Source of the DNA: Erysipelotrichaceae bacterium
GTDB lineage: Bacteria > Bacillota > Clostridia > TANB77 > CAG-508
Reading direction: 5' to 3'
NCBI GenBank assembly: GCA_021769225.1
Contig: JAETTH010000006.1
Location: 1-54,593 of the forward strand
Length of the DNA: 54,593 bases
In this document: positions 27,336 through 36,841 of the stretch, one piece after another
How positions within the stretch are numbered: position 1 is the stretch's first letter
Layout of the letters: the number at the start of each line of letters is the position of its first letter
Notes under the pieces: generated by a model
Told to the model about the DNA's origin: nothing
Seen by the model: the letters and a program-made list of their open reading frames with translations, nothing else
The model's database searches: none
Program-made: the position numbers and the translations under genes

Positions 27336-28283
27336 ATGGAAAATATTAAAATTTTTGCATGTCCTTCTGCAGAAGGATTTACAAAAGAAGTTTGTGATTG
27401 TTTAAATTTAGAAGTAGGAAAAATGAATTCATTTAAATTTAAAAATGACAATAATTTTGTACAAATTTTAGAAACAGTAAGAGAAAAAGATGTGTATATT
27501 GTACAAACATCAATGCCACCTGTTAATGAAAGAATTATGGAACTATTAATTACAGTAGATGCCATTAAACGTGCATCTGCTAGAAGAATTACAGTTGTTC
27601 TACCTTATTTTATGTATTCTAGATCAGATAAAAAGGATCAACCTAGAGTTCCAGTAACAGCAAAATTAATGGCTCAGATTATAGAAGCTGCAGGAGTTGA
27701 TCGTGTTCTTACTTGTGATTTGCATAATTGTGCAATTCAAGCCTATTTTAATATTGGATGTCATAAATTAACAGCAGAGTATTTGCTAAAAAAATATTTT
27801 CAAGAAATGAATTTAAAAGATATGGTAGTTGTAGCAACAGATGCAGGAAGTTCGAAAAGAGCATATAAGTATTCTGAATTTTTTAAATGTCCTTTAGCAT
27901 TAATTGATAAAAGAAGAGTGGGAAATGACGATCATGCGATTGCTGCTAATATTATTGGAGATGTTAAAGATAAAACAGCAGTTATTTTTGATGATGAGGT
28001 AAGTACAGCAGGTACTTTATGTGAAGCCGCTCATATTCTAAAAGATTTTGGAGCAGGAAAGATTTATGCAGCAGCTACTCATGGGGTACTAGTGGGACCT
28101 GCAATTGAAAGAATTGAAAAATCACCAATTAAAGAATTAATCATTACAAATACGATTCCTTTAGAAGAGGAGAAAAAAATAAAGAAGATAAAAGTATTAT
28201 CCATTGCACCATTATTTGCAGAAGCAATCAAAAGACTAAATGAGGCAAAACCATTAGGTGATTTATTTGGATTTGATAGATAA
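27336..28283 (+). CDS. prs: Ribose-phosphate pyrophosphokinase (PRPP synthetase), divergent
   Basis: Start ATG 27336, after AAGGGGAGAAG. At 315 residues it has the family length. Visible are LPYFMYSRSDKKDQPRVPVTAKLMAQ (flexible-loop/ATP region), VLTCDLHN, VATDAGSSKRA, and the PRPP-binding loop FDDEVSTAGTL. The last differs from the usual DDxxDTxGT by replacing the second Asp-Thr with Ser-Thr, and DLHAxQIQGFF is changed to DLHNCAIQAYF. It makes PRPP for nucleotide, His and Trp synthesis; the divergence could mean a paralogue with altered specificity. Confidence 0.85.
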   Translation: MENIKIFACPSAEGFTKEVCDCLNLEVGKMNSFKFKNDNNFVQILETVREKDVYIVQTSMPPVNERIMELLITVDAIKRASARRITVVLPYFMYSRSDKKDQPRVPVTAKLMAQIIEAAGVDRVLTCDLHNCAIQAYFNIGCHKLTAEYLLKKYFQEMNLKDMVVVATDAGSSKRAYKYSEFFKCPLALIDKRRVGNDDHAIAANIIGDVKDKTAVIFDDEVSTAGTLCEAAHILKDFGAGKIYAAATHGVLVGPAIERIEKSPIKELIITNTIPLEEEKKIKKIKVLSIAPLFAEAIKRLNEAKPLGDLFGFDR

Positions 28284-28335
28284 AATCTAGAAAAAAATAG
28301 AAGAAAAAGTAAAAAAGAAAGTAGAAGGGAAAAGT

Positions 28336-30966
28336 ATGAAAGAAAAACTGAAAAAATATGGAATTTATCTTGTTCCATCACTAATTGTCATTTGCATTTT
28401 ATTAATACTATTTGCGATCAAAGGAATTTATCCATTGGGAAGTATGACAATTGCAAACGCTGATATGGGACAATCTTATATGACATTTTATCATCATCTA
28501 TATGACATATTTCATAGCGATAGTAATGTTATTTATAGTTATTTATTAGGAAGCGGAAGTAATATTTTAGGTGGAGAAATTTTTGATGGATTTTGTAGTC
28601 CAATCTCTTGGCTGATTGCTTTAACTAATCGAGAAAATATAGCAAACTTCTTCTCTATTTTAATGATGATTCGTTTAGCACTAATTGCATTTACATCATT
28701 TTTTTGTTTTCAGAAATTATTTCCAAATACAAAAAAGTTCTGGACAATATCTTTTAGTGTTATGTATGCACTTAGTGGATACGTATTATCAAGTTATACC
28801 AATATAATGTGGCTAGATAATTTGATTTTGTTCCCATTATTTATTGTTGCCATGAAGAAGCTTTTTGATGAAAATAAAATTTTTTGGTATATTATTTTAC
28901 TTGCTTTAAACCTAGTTATTGGTTTTTATATTTCCTATATGATACTATTTTTTATATTAACATGTGGAACCATTGGAATTTTATTTTATGCTAAAAAAGA
29001 AAATCGAAAAAAAATTTGCTGCAACTTAATTTTTGCAACAATTGCAGCATTATGCTTATCAATGTTCTCTTTCTTACCAGCATTTAGTCAATCAATGAGT
29101 TCTTATCGAATGTCAGGAGCAATTACCAATGAAGTAACAAATGAAAGCTTTTTTACCAAAATATCCTTTTTCTTCTTCTCTGCAATTGCTGTTTTAGGAT
29201 TCCTAAAATTAATGAAACACTACAAAGAAGATAAGAGAAATGTATCATTATTTTTCTATAGTTTTTTAGTAACAGGAATAATTCCCGTATTAATAGAGAG
29301 AACGAATCTTTTATGGCATACAGGAAGTTATTCTAGTTTTCCATTTCGCTTTGGCTTTATTCCAATTTTTATTCTATTTTGCAGTGCACTTTACTATTTT
29401 TCAAAATATGAAGAAAAAGATAGAAAGAAATTAAATGATTTTAAGATTATAATGGGACTTATTGTTTATACAATGGCAGTAGTATTAGCGGTCTGTTTTG
29501 CAGTATCTATCAACCAATGTAATCCTGCATTTGGAGTTGAACCTGACAAATGTTTACTATTTTTTATTACTTTCATGTTATTTGCCTTTGTTAATAATAC
29601 AATTTTAAAAATCGAAAAAGAAAAATTAAGATATTTACTAATAGCAGGAGTTATTTTAACAGAAATTGGAATCTATTCTTATGGATATATTGGAATACCA
29701 GAAGAATATCGTGGTGGAACAGAACACTCAGATGATACCATGAGAACAGCCAATACTATTATTTCAAATCTTCCTGTTGAAGGAAATAGCCTATATCGTT
29801 ATCGTGATAGTCAAATGCTAATGACGGAAAACTATCCACTCGTTACCAAAACACCATCAATGTCTTCTTGGTTACATCTTATTTCAAAAGAACAAAGACA
29901 AACTCATAAGCAAATGGGATATACCACAACATTTACTAAACTTGGTGACCAAGGTGGTACTATTTTTTCAGATGCTCTATACCATGTAAAATATATCTTT
30001 TCTAAAACAGAGTTAGAAAAGGAAATATATAATTTAGTAGGAAAGGCAGAAGATATCTATTTATATGAATACCAACAAAATTTGCCAATAGGATTAATAG
30101 TAGAAAATCAAAACTTAAGCGAAACAATTCCAGAAGAATATAACCCATTTGAAGCACAAAACTATGTGTATCGTAAGCTATTTGATCATCAAGATGATAT
30201 TTTAACTATCCTTCCAGAACAGAGTAAAAAATATAGCAAAGCAGAAAAAAGTCTAACATATGAAATTGATGTAAAAGAAAAACAAATGATATATCTATAT
30301 TGCAATAGAGATGAAATGGATCATTTAGTTGTAATCAAAGTAAATGGTAAAACACTAAATATACCAACTATTGGAAATTATGATAATGATAAATATCCAG
30401 AAAAATTTGCAAATGGAATCTTAAATTTGGGACTTTTCGAAAATGAAAAGGTAACGGTTGAAATTAAAATGGAAGAATCAGATGCAAATAAAGTAACGCT
30501 TGCTTTATTAGATTTTGAAAAATATCAAAAACTATTTGAAAATCAAAGTCAACAAGCAAGTATAGAAGTAAAAGGAAATACAATAACAATTACAGCAAAT
30601 ACTACAAAAGAAAATACATCTATTTATTTACCAATTACTTATGATAAAGGATGGAGCGCAAAAGAGAGTGGAGAAGAAATACAACTAAACAGAGCATTTA
30701 ATACCAATATACAAATTCCTTTAAAAGTAGGAGAAAATAAAATTGAATTAACTTTTCTCTCACCAAATCTTCTAATTGGAATTAAAATCAGTATAATAAC
30801 AGCAATTGTATTAATTCTTCTATTTATTATCAATCACAAATGGAAAATTGTAAATTGTAAAGCAGTACAATATATTGGAACTACAATTTATGTAGTAATC
30901 ATCATCGGATTTTTATTAAAAGTATATATAATACCAATGATTCAAACCATTTTATCAATTTTCTAA
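28336..30966 (+). CDS. YfhO family polytopic membrane protein (GT-C-like)
   Basis: 876 residues: about 13 hydrophobic helices, a large extracytoplasmic C-terminal region (about 480-830) rich in beta structure, and a final membrane segment. The N-terminal NADMGQSYMTFYHHLY and LLGSGSNILGGEIFDG match YfhO (PF09586). Members are lipid-linked sugar transferases that decorate lipoteichoic acid or other wall polymers; the exact acceptor here is unknown. AGAAGGG precedes the ATG, 52 bp after the PRPP synthetase gene. Confidence 0.88.
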   Translation: MKEKLKKYGIYLVPSLIVICILLILFAIKGIYPLGSMTIANADMGQSYMTFYHHLYDIFHSDSNVIYSYLLGSGSNILGGEIFDGFCSPISWLIALTNRENIANFFSILMMIRLALIAFTSFFCFQKLFPNTKKFWTISFSVMYALSGYVLSSYTNIMWLDNLILFPLFIVAMKKLFDENKIFWYIILLALNLVIGFYISYMILFFILTCGTIGILFYAKKENRKKICCNLIFATIAALCLSMFSFLPAFSQSMSSYRMSGAITNEVTNESFFTKISFFFFSAIAVLGFLKLMKHYKEDKRNVSLFFYSFLVTGIIPVLIERTNLLWHTGSYSSFPFRFGFIPIFILFCSALYYFSKYEEKDRKKLNDFKIIMGLIVYTMAVVLAVCFAVSINQCNPAFGVEPDKCLLFFITFMLFAFVNNTILKIEKEKLRYLLIAGVILTEIGIYSYGYIGIPEEYRGGTEHSDDTMRTANTIISNLPVEGNSLYRYRDSQMLMTENYPLVTKTPSMSSWLHLISKEQRQTHKQMGYTTTFTKLGDQGGTIFSDALYHVKYIFSKTELEKEIYNLVGKAEDIYLYEYQQNLPIGLIVENQNLSETIPEEYNPFEAQNYVYRKLFDHQDDILTILPEQSKKYSKAEKSLTYEIDVKEKQMIYLYCNRDEMDHLVVIKVNGKTLNIPTIGNYDNDKYPEKFANGILNLGLFENEKVTVEIKMEESDANKVTLALLDFEKYQKLFENQSQQASIEVKGNTITITANTTKENTSIYLPITYDKGWSAKESGEEIQLNRAFNTNIQIPLKVGENKIELTFLSPNLLIGIKISIITAIVLILLFIINHKWKIVNCKAVQYIGTTIYVVIIIGFLLKVYIIPMIQTILSIF

Positions 30967-31015
30967 AAAAGAAATAGAAAAAGAAAAGATCATAAGATAA
31001 ATTATCTTCCAAGTA

Positions 31016-31045
31016 TTGACAAGCTAAACTAACTTAAGGTATAAT
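31016..31045 (+). promoter_or_regulatory. rpsU promoter
   Basis: TTGACA (31016-31021) and TATAAT (31040-31045) have an 18-bp spacer. The ~85-nt leader contains ACAC..GTGT pairing just before the GGGAGGAGGGG ribosome site. Confidence 0.85.
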
Positions 31046-31133
31046 ACATATCGTGCAAAAGTTTTAGATAACTTGAAAAAACGAAATCCCACACGAACCA
31101 AAAGTGTTAGATGCCGGGAGGAGGGGAATAATA

Positions 31134-31304
31134 ATGTCAGAGGTTAAAGTTAATAATGGAAATATAGAAGATGCTTTAAAAAGATTTAAAAGACAATGTG
31201 CAAGAAATGGAGTTTTACAAGAAGTACGTAAAAGAGAGCATTATGAAAAGCCTAGTGTAAAAAGAAAGAAAAAATCAGAGGCTGCAAGAAAAAGAAAATT
31301 TTAA
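31134..31304 (+). CDS. rpsU: 30S ribosomal protein S21
   Basis: 56 residues from ATG 31134, directly after GGGAGGAGGGG; an upstream TTG at 31104 overlaps that site and is rejected. The sequence has the S21 pattern: [19 protein letters not shown] followed by [23 protein letters not shown], a basic tail that binds 16S rRNA near the anti-Shine-Dalgarno. The rpsU-yqeY order is conserved in Firmicutes. Confidence 0.96.
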   Translation: MSEVKVNNGNIEDALKRFKRQCARNGVLQEVRKREHYEKPSVKRKKKSEAARKRKF

Positions 31305-31316
31305 TTGAAAATAAAG

Positions 31317-31358
31317 GAGGCATTTATCAATTTTATTTGAAAATGCCTCGTTTTGTTT
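31317..31358 (+). terminator. Intrinsic terminator after rpsU
   Basis: GGAGGCATTT pairs with AAATGCCTC, then a T-rich stretch. Confidence 0.8.
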
Positions 31359-31429
31359 ATAAAAACAAAAATATAAAGATAAAAAATTAAATCAAATAAT
31401 AGAATAATAAAAGAAAGGATTGATTTGAT

Positions 31430-31870
31430 ATGTTAAAAGAAAAGTTAATGGAAGACTTAAAAAACTGCATGAAGGAGAAAAACATTGTAAGAAAAAATAC
31501 AATTCAACTAGTAAGAGCAGCTATTTTGCAAGTGGAAAAGGATAAACAAATTGAAGTAACAGATGAACAGATTGTAGAAATTATTGCAAAAGAGGCAAAA
31601 AAGAGAAAAGATTCTTTATCTGATTATGAAAAAAGCGGAAGAGAAGATTTAATTCAAGGCGTAAAAGAAGAAATTACAATCTTAGAAGAATATTTACCAA
31701 AACAATTATCACAAGAAGAAATTGAAGTAATTGTAAAAGAAATCATTAGTAATTTAGGAGCTAGCTCTATGAAAGATATGGGACCTGTTATGAAAGAAGC
31801 AAAAGCAAAAATTGGAGCTGCAGCAGATGGAAAAACAATTAATGAAGTGGTAAAAAAATTATTAGTATAA
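31430..31870 (+). CDS. yqeY: GatB/YqeY domain-containing protein
   Basis: 146 residues, all-helical, matching YqeY: an N-terminal bundle (MLKEKLMEDLKNCMKEKN, ...RKDSLSDYEKSGREDL) and the C-terminal tRNA-binding-like module with SMKDMGPVMKEAKAK and GKTINEVVKKLL. Related domains discriminate tRNA in GatB; the stand-alone protein has no settled function. It sits behind rpsU, as in many Firmicutes. Confidence 0.94.
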   Translation: MLKEKLMEDLKNCMKEKNIVRKNTIQLVRAAILQVEKDKQIEVTDEQIVEIIAKEAKKRKDSLSDYEKSGREDLIQGVKEEITILEEYLPKQLSQEEIEVIVKEIISNLGASSMKDMGPVMKEAKAKIGAAADGKTINEVVKKLLV

Positions 31871-31926
31871 AAGAATACCAGAATAGAAATGTAAACCACT
31901 TTAGGATAAAAATAAATGGAGAAAAA

Positions 31927-33405
31927 ATGAAGAAAATCATAAGTCTAATAAAAAAACATGAACATTTTGTGATATGGATTTTGGCTATTTTTCTTGTAGC
32001 AGGATTATCACTAAATATGCAATTAGCAGTAACAGATGAATTATGGAATTTTCAAAATATATATAAAATGATACAAGGAGGAGTAATTTACCAAGATAGT
32101 AATGTCATTATTACTCCTCTTTTCTTCTATTTAGGATTTGGGCTATTTAAACTGTTAGGAGCCAATTTCTTTGTTTTTAGAATTTATAATATATTCATCT
32201 TTTCATTGTTCATTGTGTTAATTTATGAATTGTTTAGAATATTAAAAATTTCAAAAACGAAATCACTTTTATATATAATTGTAATTTATATTATCAATAT
32301 TACATTACCAATTATAGGAGCAAATTATAATATACTAGCAATAGACTTTGTTTTATTAGGAATTTTATGCTTTATTAAAAATCAAGAAAAAAAGAGAAAG
32401 GGCAGTTGGATTTTTCAAGGAATCATCATCTTTCTTGTTTTCCTAACAAAACAAAATATAGGAGTCTATTATATGATAGGACTTATTCTAGCAGAAATTT
32501 TAATTAAACAAGATAAGAAAAAGGCAATAATAGAATTAATCCAAGAATTTTTAGTAAGCGCAGTTTTACTATTTATCTTTTTAATTTACCTATATCTAAA
32601 TGGAAATTTATATGGCTTTTTAAATTACACTGTTTTAGGAATTCGAGAATTTGCAATCCAAAATTTAGGGTTCAACTTAGGTGAATCAATGATGGGGATT
32701 TTAATGATTATAACAATTATGATAATATGGGGTGTTGTATATCAATTATTAAAGAACAAATTCTCAAAAGAACAAAACAACAATATTCAAACATTAGTTA
32801 TCTTTTCAATTGCCATGTTACCAATTGTATATCCCATTTTTAATCAAGCTCATATTAGAATTGCATTAATTGTTAGTTCAGTTAGCATAATCTATATTTT
32901 CCATGAAATTTTATTAAAAGAGATGATAGTAGATTCAAGAAAATTACAACAAATAATAGCAATCATTTTGCTAATCATGATCATATTCTCTTTTAGTCAT
33001 ATCATTAGTTGGGCAGGCCAAACGGAAAAACAAGAATTATTATATAGTAATCCATATTTTGGGGCAATTATTCCAGAATCAATGCAGCAAGACATAACAG
33101 AAGTTTGTAGCTTTATCAAAGAAAACAAAAAAGATGTTATCATCTTATCAAGATATGCAGCTCTATATATGGTTCCATTAGGGAAAAGCCATGGAGCATT
33201 TGATCTACCTTTTTTAGGAAATCTAGGAAAAGAAGGAGAAGATGGATTAATTCAAGAAATTAAGCAAATGGATGATAAAGTAATCTTACTTCCAAAAGAA
33301 AAAGACTTTATTCAAGAATCTGAAAAAGTAGATCATTTTATACGAGAGAATTATCAAAATATAGGGGAAATCAATAATTTTGATATTTATGAAATAACTA
33401 GATAA
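31927..33405 (+). CDS. GT-C-type polytopic membrane protein (glycosyltransferase 39-like)
   Basis: 492 residues, about 11 membrane helices and a short extracytoplasmic C-terminal domain (about 375-492). The first loop after helix 1 contains TDELWNF, the acidic pair used by GT-C enzymes to bind metal and lipid-phosphate sugars, and helix 2 begins in VIITPLFFYLGF. A lipid-linked sugar transferase role is inferred; acceptor and sugar are unknown. The gene ends inside its own terminator: the last codons form part of the stem. Confidence 0.72.
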   Translation: MKKIISLIKKHEHFVIWILAIFLVAGLSLNMQLAVTDELWNFQNIYKMIQGGVIYQDSNVIITPLFFYLGFGLFKLLGANFFVFRIYNIFIFSLFIVLIYELFRILKISKTKSLLYIIVIYIINITLPIIGANYNILAIDFVLLGILCFIKNQEKKRKGSWIFQGIIIFLVFLTKQNIGVYYMIGLILAEILIKQDKKKAIIELIQEFLVSAVLLFIFLIYLYLNGNLYGFLNYTVLGIREFAIQNLGFNLGESMMGILMIITIMIIWGVVYQLLKNKFSKEQNNNIQTLVIFSIAMLPIVYPIFNQAHIRIALIVSSVSIIYIFHEILLKEMIVDSRKLQQIIAIILLIMIIFSFSHIISWAGQTEKQELLYSNPYFGAIIPESMQQDITEVCSFIKENKKDVIILSRYAALYMVPLGKSHGAFDLPFLGNLGKEGEDGLIQEIKQMDDKVILLPKEKDFIQESEKVDHFIRENYQNIGEINNFDIYEITR

Positions 33406-33427
33406 AATAAAATTTTATCTAGTTATT
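33393..33427 (+). terminator. Terminator overlapping the stop codon of the GT-C-like gene
   Basis: AATAACTAGATAAAAT pairs with ATTTTATCTAGTTATT, followed by TTTGCTTTTT. The stem includes the final Thr-Arg-stop codons. Confidence 0.8.
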
Positions 33428-33538
33428 TGCTTTTTCAAAAAAAGTAACCAAAAAATACTTGTATAATATTTCCAAAATATATTATACTATTACAAGTAAA
33501 AAGAAAAAAAAGACTAAAAAGCAGAAAGGAGAAATAAA

Positions 33539-34807
33539 ATGAGTATTCAAGAAGTGATGATAAAAGAAGGAATTAAACTTCATAAAATAGAAACGAATAA
33601 ATTTAAAACAAATTTAATTGCAGTATTTTTAACAACCCCATTAACAAGAGAAAATGTAACAAAAGATGCTCTTATCACAGCAATCTTAAGAAGAGGAAGT
33701 AAGAATCTTCCATCACAAAATGAAATTAGTAAAAAACTAGAAGAAATGTATGGTGGAGAATTTGACTGCGGAATTGAAAAAACAGGAGATAATCATGTTA
33801 TAAAATTTTATTTAGAAACTTTAAATGATGAATTTTTACCAGAAAAAGAAGAGCTATTAAAAAAGAGTATGAATATTTTATTTGACATCATATTTAATCC
33901 ATATGTAGAAAATGAAGGCTTTAAAGAAGAGTATTTTCAGGGAGAAAAAGAAAATTTAAAACAATTAATAGAAGGAAAAATTGACAACAAAGCAACCTAT
34001 GCATTAGATAAATGTATTGAACACATGTATCAAAATGAAGCTTATGGACTATATAAATATGGGTATGTAGAAGATTTAGAAAAAATGTCTGCAAAAGATT
34101 TATATCAATACTATCAAGGCTTAATATCCAAATGCAAAATTGACATCTTCATATCTGGACAAATTGGAAATGAAGTAGAAGAGATAACTAGGGAAAATGA
34201 AATGATAAAACAATTAAAACAAAGAAATCCAGAATATATACAAGATAGTAGAAAAAAGAAAAAAGAAAAAGATAAAATAGATGAAATAAAAGAAAGTATG
34301 AAAATTGCACAAGGAAAGCTAGTAATAGGATTAGATATTTTAAATTACGACAACCAAGCCAAATATGTAGCACTTATGTATAATGCCATTTTAGGAGGAA
34401 CAGCAAATTCCAAACTATTTCAAAATGTAAGAGAAAAAGCAAGTTTAGCTTATACAGCAGCTTCAAGTTATGTCAGACAAAAAAACAATATCTTTATTCG
34501 TTGTGGAATTGAAATCCCCAATTACCAAAAAGCTGTGGATATTATCAAAAAGCAACTAGAAGATATGAAAAAAGGAGACTTCACGCAAGAAGAATTAGAA
34601 AATACAAGAACCTATATATTATCTACAATTAAGGGAATTGAGGAAGAGCAAGATACTGAAATTACTTATTATTTGGGGCAAGAACTATCTGGGTATAAGA
34701 TGAGTATAGAAGAATATGAAAATAAGATAAAAGAAGTAACCAAAGAGAAAATTATAGAAATAGCAAAACAAATTAAAATTAATACCATATACTTCTTAAA
34801 AGATTAA
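33539..34807 (+). CDS. ymfF: M16-fold protein YmfF, non-catalytic partner
   Basis: 422 residues of insulinase (M16) fold: an N-terminal half with LRRGSKNLPSQNEISKKLEEMYGG and a C-terminal half with AILGGTANSKLFQNVREKASLAYTA. It lacks the HxxEH zinc motif, as expected of the inactive member of the YmfF/YmfH pair. The catalytic partner gene starts 20 bp downstream. Annotation elsewhere links the pair to elongation factor P modification in Bacillus; a role in peptide or signal processing is also possible. Confidence 0.9.
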   Translation: MSIQEVMIKEGIKLHKIETNKFKTNLIAVFLTTPLTRENVTKDALITAILRRGSKNLPSQNEISKKLEEMYGGEFDCGIEKTGDNHVIKFYLETLNDEFLPEKEELLKKSMNILFDIIFNPYVENEGFKEEYFQGEKENLKQLIEGKIDNKATYALDKCIEHMYQNEAYGLYKYGYVEDLEKMSAKDLYQYYQGLISKCKIDIFISGQIGNEVEEITRENEMIKQLKQRNPEYIQDSRKKKKEKDKIDEIKESMKIAQGKLVIGLDILNYDNQAKYVALMYNAILGGTANSKLFQNVREKASLAYTAASSYVRQKNNIFIRCGIEIPNYQKAVDIIKKQLEDMKKGDFTQEELENTRTYILSTIKGIEEEQDTEITYYLGQELSGYKMSIEEYENKIKEVTKEKIIEIAKQIKINTIYFLKD

Positions 34808-34827
34808 AAGAGAAAGGAGAGTTATTA

Positions 34828-36099
34828 GTGGAAGTAATTGAAAACTTAAAAGTAAAAGAAAAGATATATCGAGAAAAACTAGAAAATGGACTTACCGTTA
34901 TGATTATTCCAAAGCATAATACCAACAAAAAATATATTATCTGGGGAACTCATTTTGGCTCAATTGACAATCATTTTATCAGTCCAATAGAAAATAAAGA
35001 AACAAAAATTCCAGATGGAGTAGCTCATTTTTTAGAGCATAAATTATTTGAACAAGAAAATGGAACCAATAGTTTAGATATACTATCAGGATTAGGAGTA
35101 GAAGCAAATGCTTATACAACAAACGATCACACAGCTTATTTATATGAAGCAACTGAAAACTTTTATGAAGCTTTAGATGAGTTTATGAACTATGTTCAAA
35201 ATCCATATTTTACAGATGAAAATGTAGAAAAAGAAAAGGGGATTATTGGGCAAGAAATCATGATGTATGATGACGAGCCATCTTGGAGAGTTTATATCAA
35301 TGCAATGAATTGCATGTACCAAAATAATCCAATTAAAATAGATATTGCAGGAAGTGTAGAATCAATTAGTAAAATTAACAAAGAAATTCTGTATGAATGT
35401 TACAATACCTTTTATAATTTAGCCAATATGACATTAGTGGTTTGTGGAGACTTTGAGCCAGAAAAAATACTAGAAGAAATCAAAAATAGAATCACAAAGA
35501 CAGAATCAATAGGAGAGATTAAAAGAATCTATGAACAAGAACCAAATGATATTGTAAATAAAAAAATAGAAGTTAATATGGAGGTAAGTAATCCAATCTT
35601 CATCATAGGAATCAAAGATGAAATTCAAAAAGAAAATCCAGTTAAAAGACATATTGCAGTTGAAATTCTATTAAATATGCTACTTGGAAAAAGTTCAAAT
35701 CTTTATCAAGAACTTTATGAAGATGGACTACTATTAGCAGAGCCAGATTTAGACTATGAGTTTTCAAAGCAATATGCTCATATTTTAATTTCTGGAACTT
35801 CTAAAAATCCGAATCAAGTATTAGAAAAGTTAAAAGCAGAAATTAAAAAATTAAAAGAAAAAGGATTAGATCAAGACTATTTTGACAGGATGAAGAAGAT
35901 GATTTATGGACAATATATAAAAGAGTACAATAGTGTGGGAAATATTGCTAGAATGTTTTTAGCGGATTCTTTTAAAGGAATTAACAGTTTTGAATATTTA
36001 GAAGATTATGCAAGTGTAACAAAAGAATATACACAAAAAATCTTACAAGAAATTTTCCAAGAAGAAAAAATGATAATTTCTATTGTAAATCCCAAATAG
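34828..36099 (+). CDS. ymfH: M16 family metallopeptidase YmfH
   Basis: 423 residues; GTG start after AAAGGAGAG. The inverted zinc motif HxxEH is present as VAHFLEHKLFE, with the distal Glu in the helix KEKGIIGQEIMMYDDEP. The C-terminal half carries LLGKSSNLYQELYEDGLL. It forms the active half of a heterodimeric M16 peptidase with YmfF encoded just upstream. A terminator follows directly. Confidence 0.93.
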   Translation: MEVIENLKVKEKIYREKLENGLTVMIIPKHNTNKKYIIWGTHFGSIDNHFISPIENKETKIPDGVAHFLEHKLFEQENGTNSLDILSGLGVEANAYTTNDHTAYLYEATENFYEALDEFMNYVQNPYFTDENVEKEKGIIGQEIMMYDDEPSWRVYINAMNCMYQNNPIKIDIAGSVESISKINKEILYECYNTFYNLANMTLVVCGDFEPEKILEEIKNRITKTESIGEIKRIYEQEPNDIVNKKIEVNMEVSNPIFIIGIKDEIQKENPVKRHIAVEILLNMLLGKSSNLYQELYEDGLLLAEPDLDYEFSKQYAHILISGTSKNPNQVLEKLKAEIKKLKEKGLDQDYFDRMKKMIYGQYIKEYNSVGNIARMFLADSFKGINSFEYLEDYASVTKEYTQKILQEIFQEEKMIISIVNPK

Positions 36100-36115
36100 G
36101 AAAAATGAAACGAAT

Positions 36116-36164
36116 AAGACCTTTGAACAATCTCTATAAAATAGAGAAATCAAAGGTCTTTTTA
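36116..36164 (+). terminator. Intrinsic terminator after ymfH
   Basis: AAGACCTTTGA pairs with TCAAAGGTCTTTTT, with an inner TCTCTAT/ATAGAGA stem. The spacer up to 36430 shows no gene, only the Spo0A-box-like site at 36334. Confidence 0.88.
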
Positions 36165-36333
36165 AATAACTTCTGCAAATAATTTTAGGACAAAATAAAA
36201 GAAATTTTCTCTTATTTTGTAACTGTCTGCTAAAATTTTTAAACCACCAAAAAGAAAGATCACTTTATTGCTTTTTATGTAGGAAATTCCAGCATTTTAG
36301 GAAATAAGTTTTAAAGAAAATAAAGAGAGTTTT

Positions 36334-36340
36334 TGTCGAA
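36334..36340 (+). promoter_or_regulatory. Spo0A box-like site upstream of the Spo0E-like gene
   Basis: TGTCGAA within TTTTTGTCGAATAAAA, an exact match to the core 0A box, ~90 bp before the -35 of the Spo0E-like gene. Confidence 0.5.
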
Positions 36341-36429
36341 TAAAATCAAAAAATGAAAAAAATAAGAAGAATAGGGAAAATAAGTTCGCAATATAGTACA
36401 CGAAAAATGCTAAAAATAAGCATTTCTTA

Positions 36430-36458
36430 TTGACTTGCATGTAAAAATATGGTATTTT
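36430..36458 (+). promoter_or_regulatory. Promoter of the Spo0E-like gene
   Basis: TTGACT (36430-36435) and TATTTT (36453-36458) have a 17-bp spacer. An AAATGCT/AGCATTT inverted repeat sits just upstream. Confidence 0.55.
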
Positions 36459-36502
36459 ATATGCGAACAAAAGAAAAATACACGAAAAAGGAGAGTGGTT
36501 AT

Positions 36503-36688
36503 ATGTTAAATGAAAAAATTTGTAAATTAAGAGAAGAATTAAATCAGAGTATCCTAACGAACCAAGATTATAGTATCACATACCAATTAAGTGTAGAATT
36601 AGACGAACTAATAGCCATGTATTACCGTGAAAGCACAGTAATAAACAAAAGCCAAGGAATCAATCAAAAATTGTTATCAAATGCATAG
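36503..36688 (+). CDS. Spo0E-like sporulation regulatory aspartyl-phosphate phosphatase
   Basis: Start ATG 36503 after AAGGAGAG; a longer frame from 36449 lacks a ribosome site. 61 residues in two predicted helices with the family signature LSVELDELIAMYY (SxxxDxLI), preceded by NEKICKLREELNQSI. Spo0E proteins dephosphorylate Spo0A~P and delay sporulation. A 0A-box-like site upstream suggests feedback. The gene is monocistronic, bounded by a terminator. Confidence 0.87.
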   Translation: MLNEKICKLREELNQSILTNQDYSITYQLSVELDELIAMYYRESTVINKSQGINQKLLSNA

Positions 36689-36696
36689 ATTGTAAA

Positions 36697-36732
36697 AAAG
36701 ATATTCTTCCTAAAAAGAAGAATATTTTTTTT
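36697..36732 (+). terminator. Intrinsic terminator after the Spo0E-like gene
   Basis: AAAGATATTCTTC pairs with GAAGAATATTTTTTTT. Confidence 0.9.
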
Positions 36733-36781
36733 GCCTTTTATGGCAATTTTAAGAAAAATATTAAAAAAAGTAAAAAAAGTA

Positions 36782-36811
36782 TGTACAAAAAGCTTTCAAA
36801 TATGCTAAAAT
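36782..36811 (+). promoter_or_regulatory. Probable promoter of the first pilin-like gene
   Basis: TGTACA (36782-36787) and TAAAAT (36806-36811) have an 18-bp spacer. The start of the pilin gene is 30 bp downstream. Confidence 0.45.
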
Positions 36812-36841
36812 AAAAAAAATAGAAGAAAGGAGAGGAAGAAC

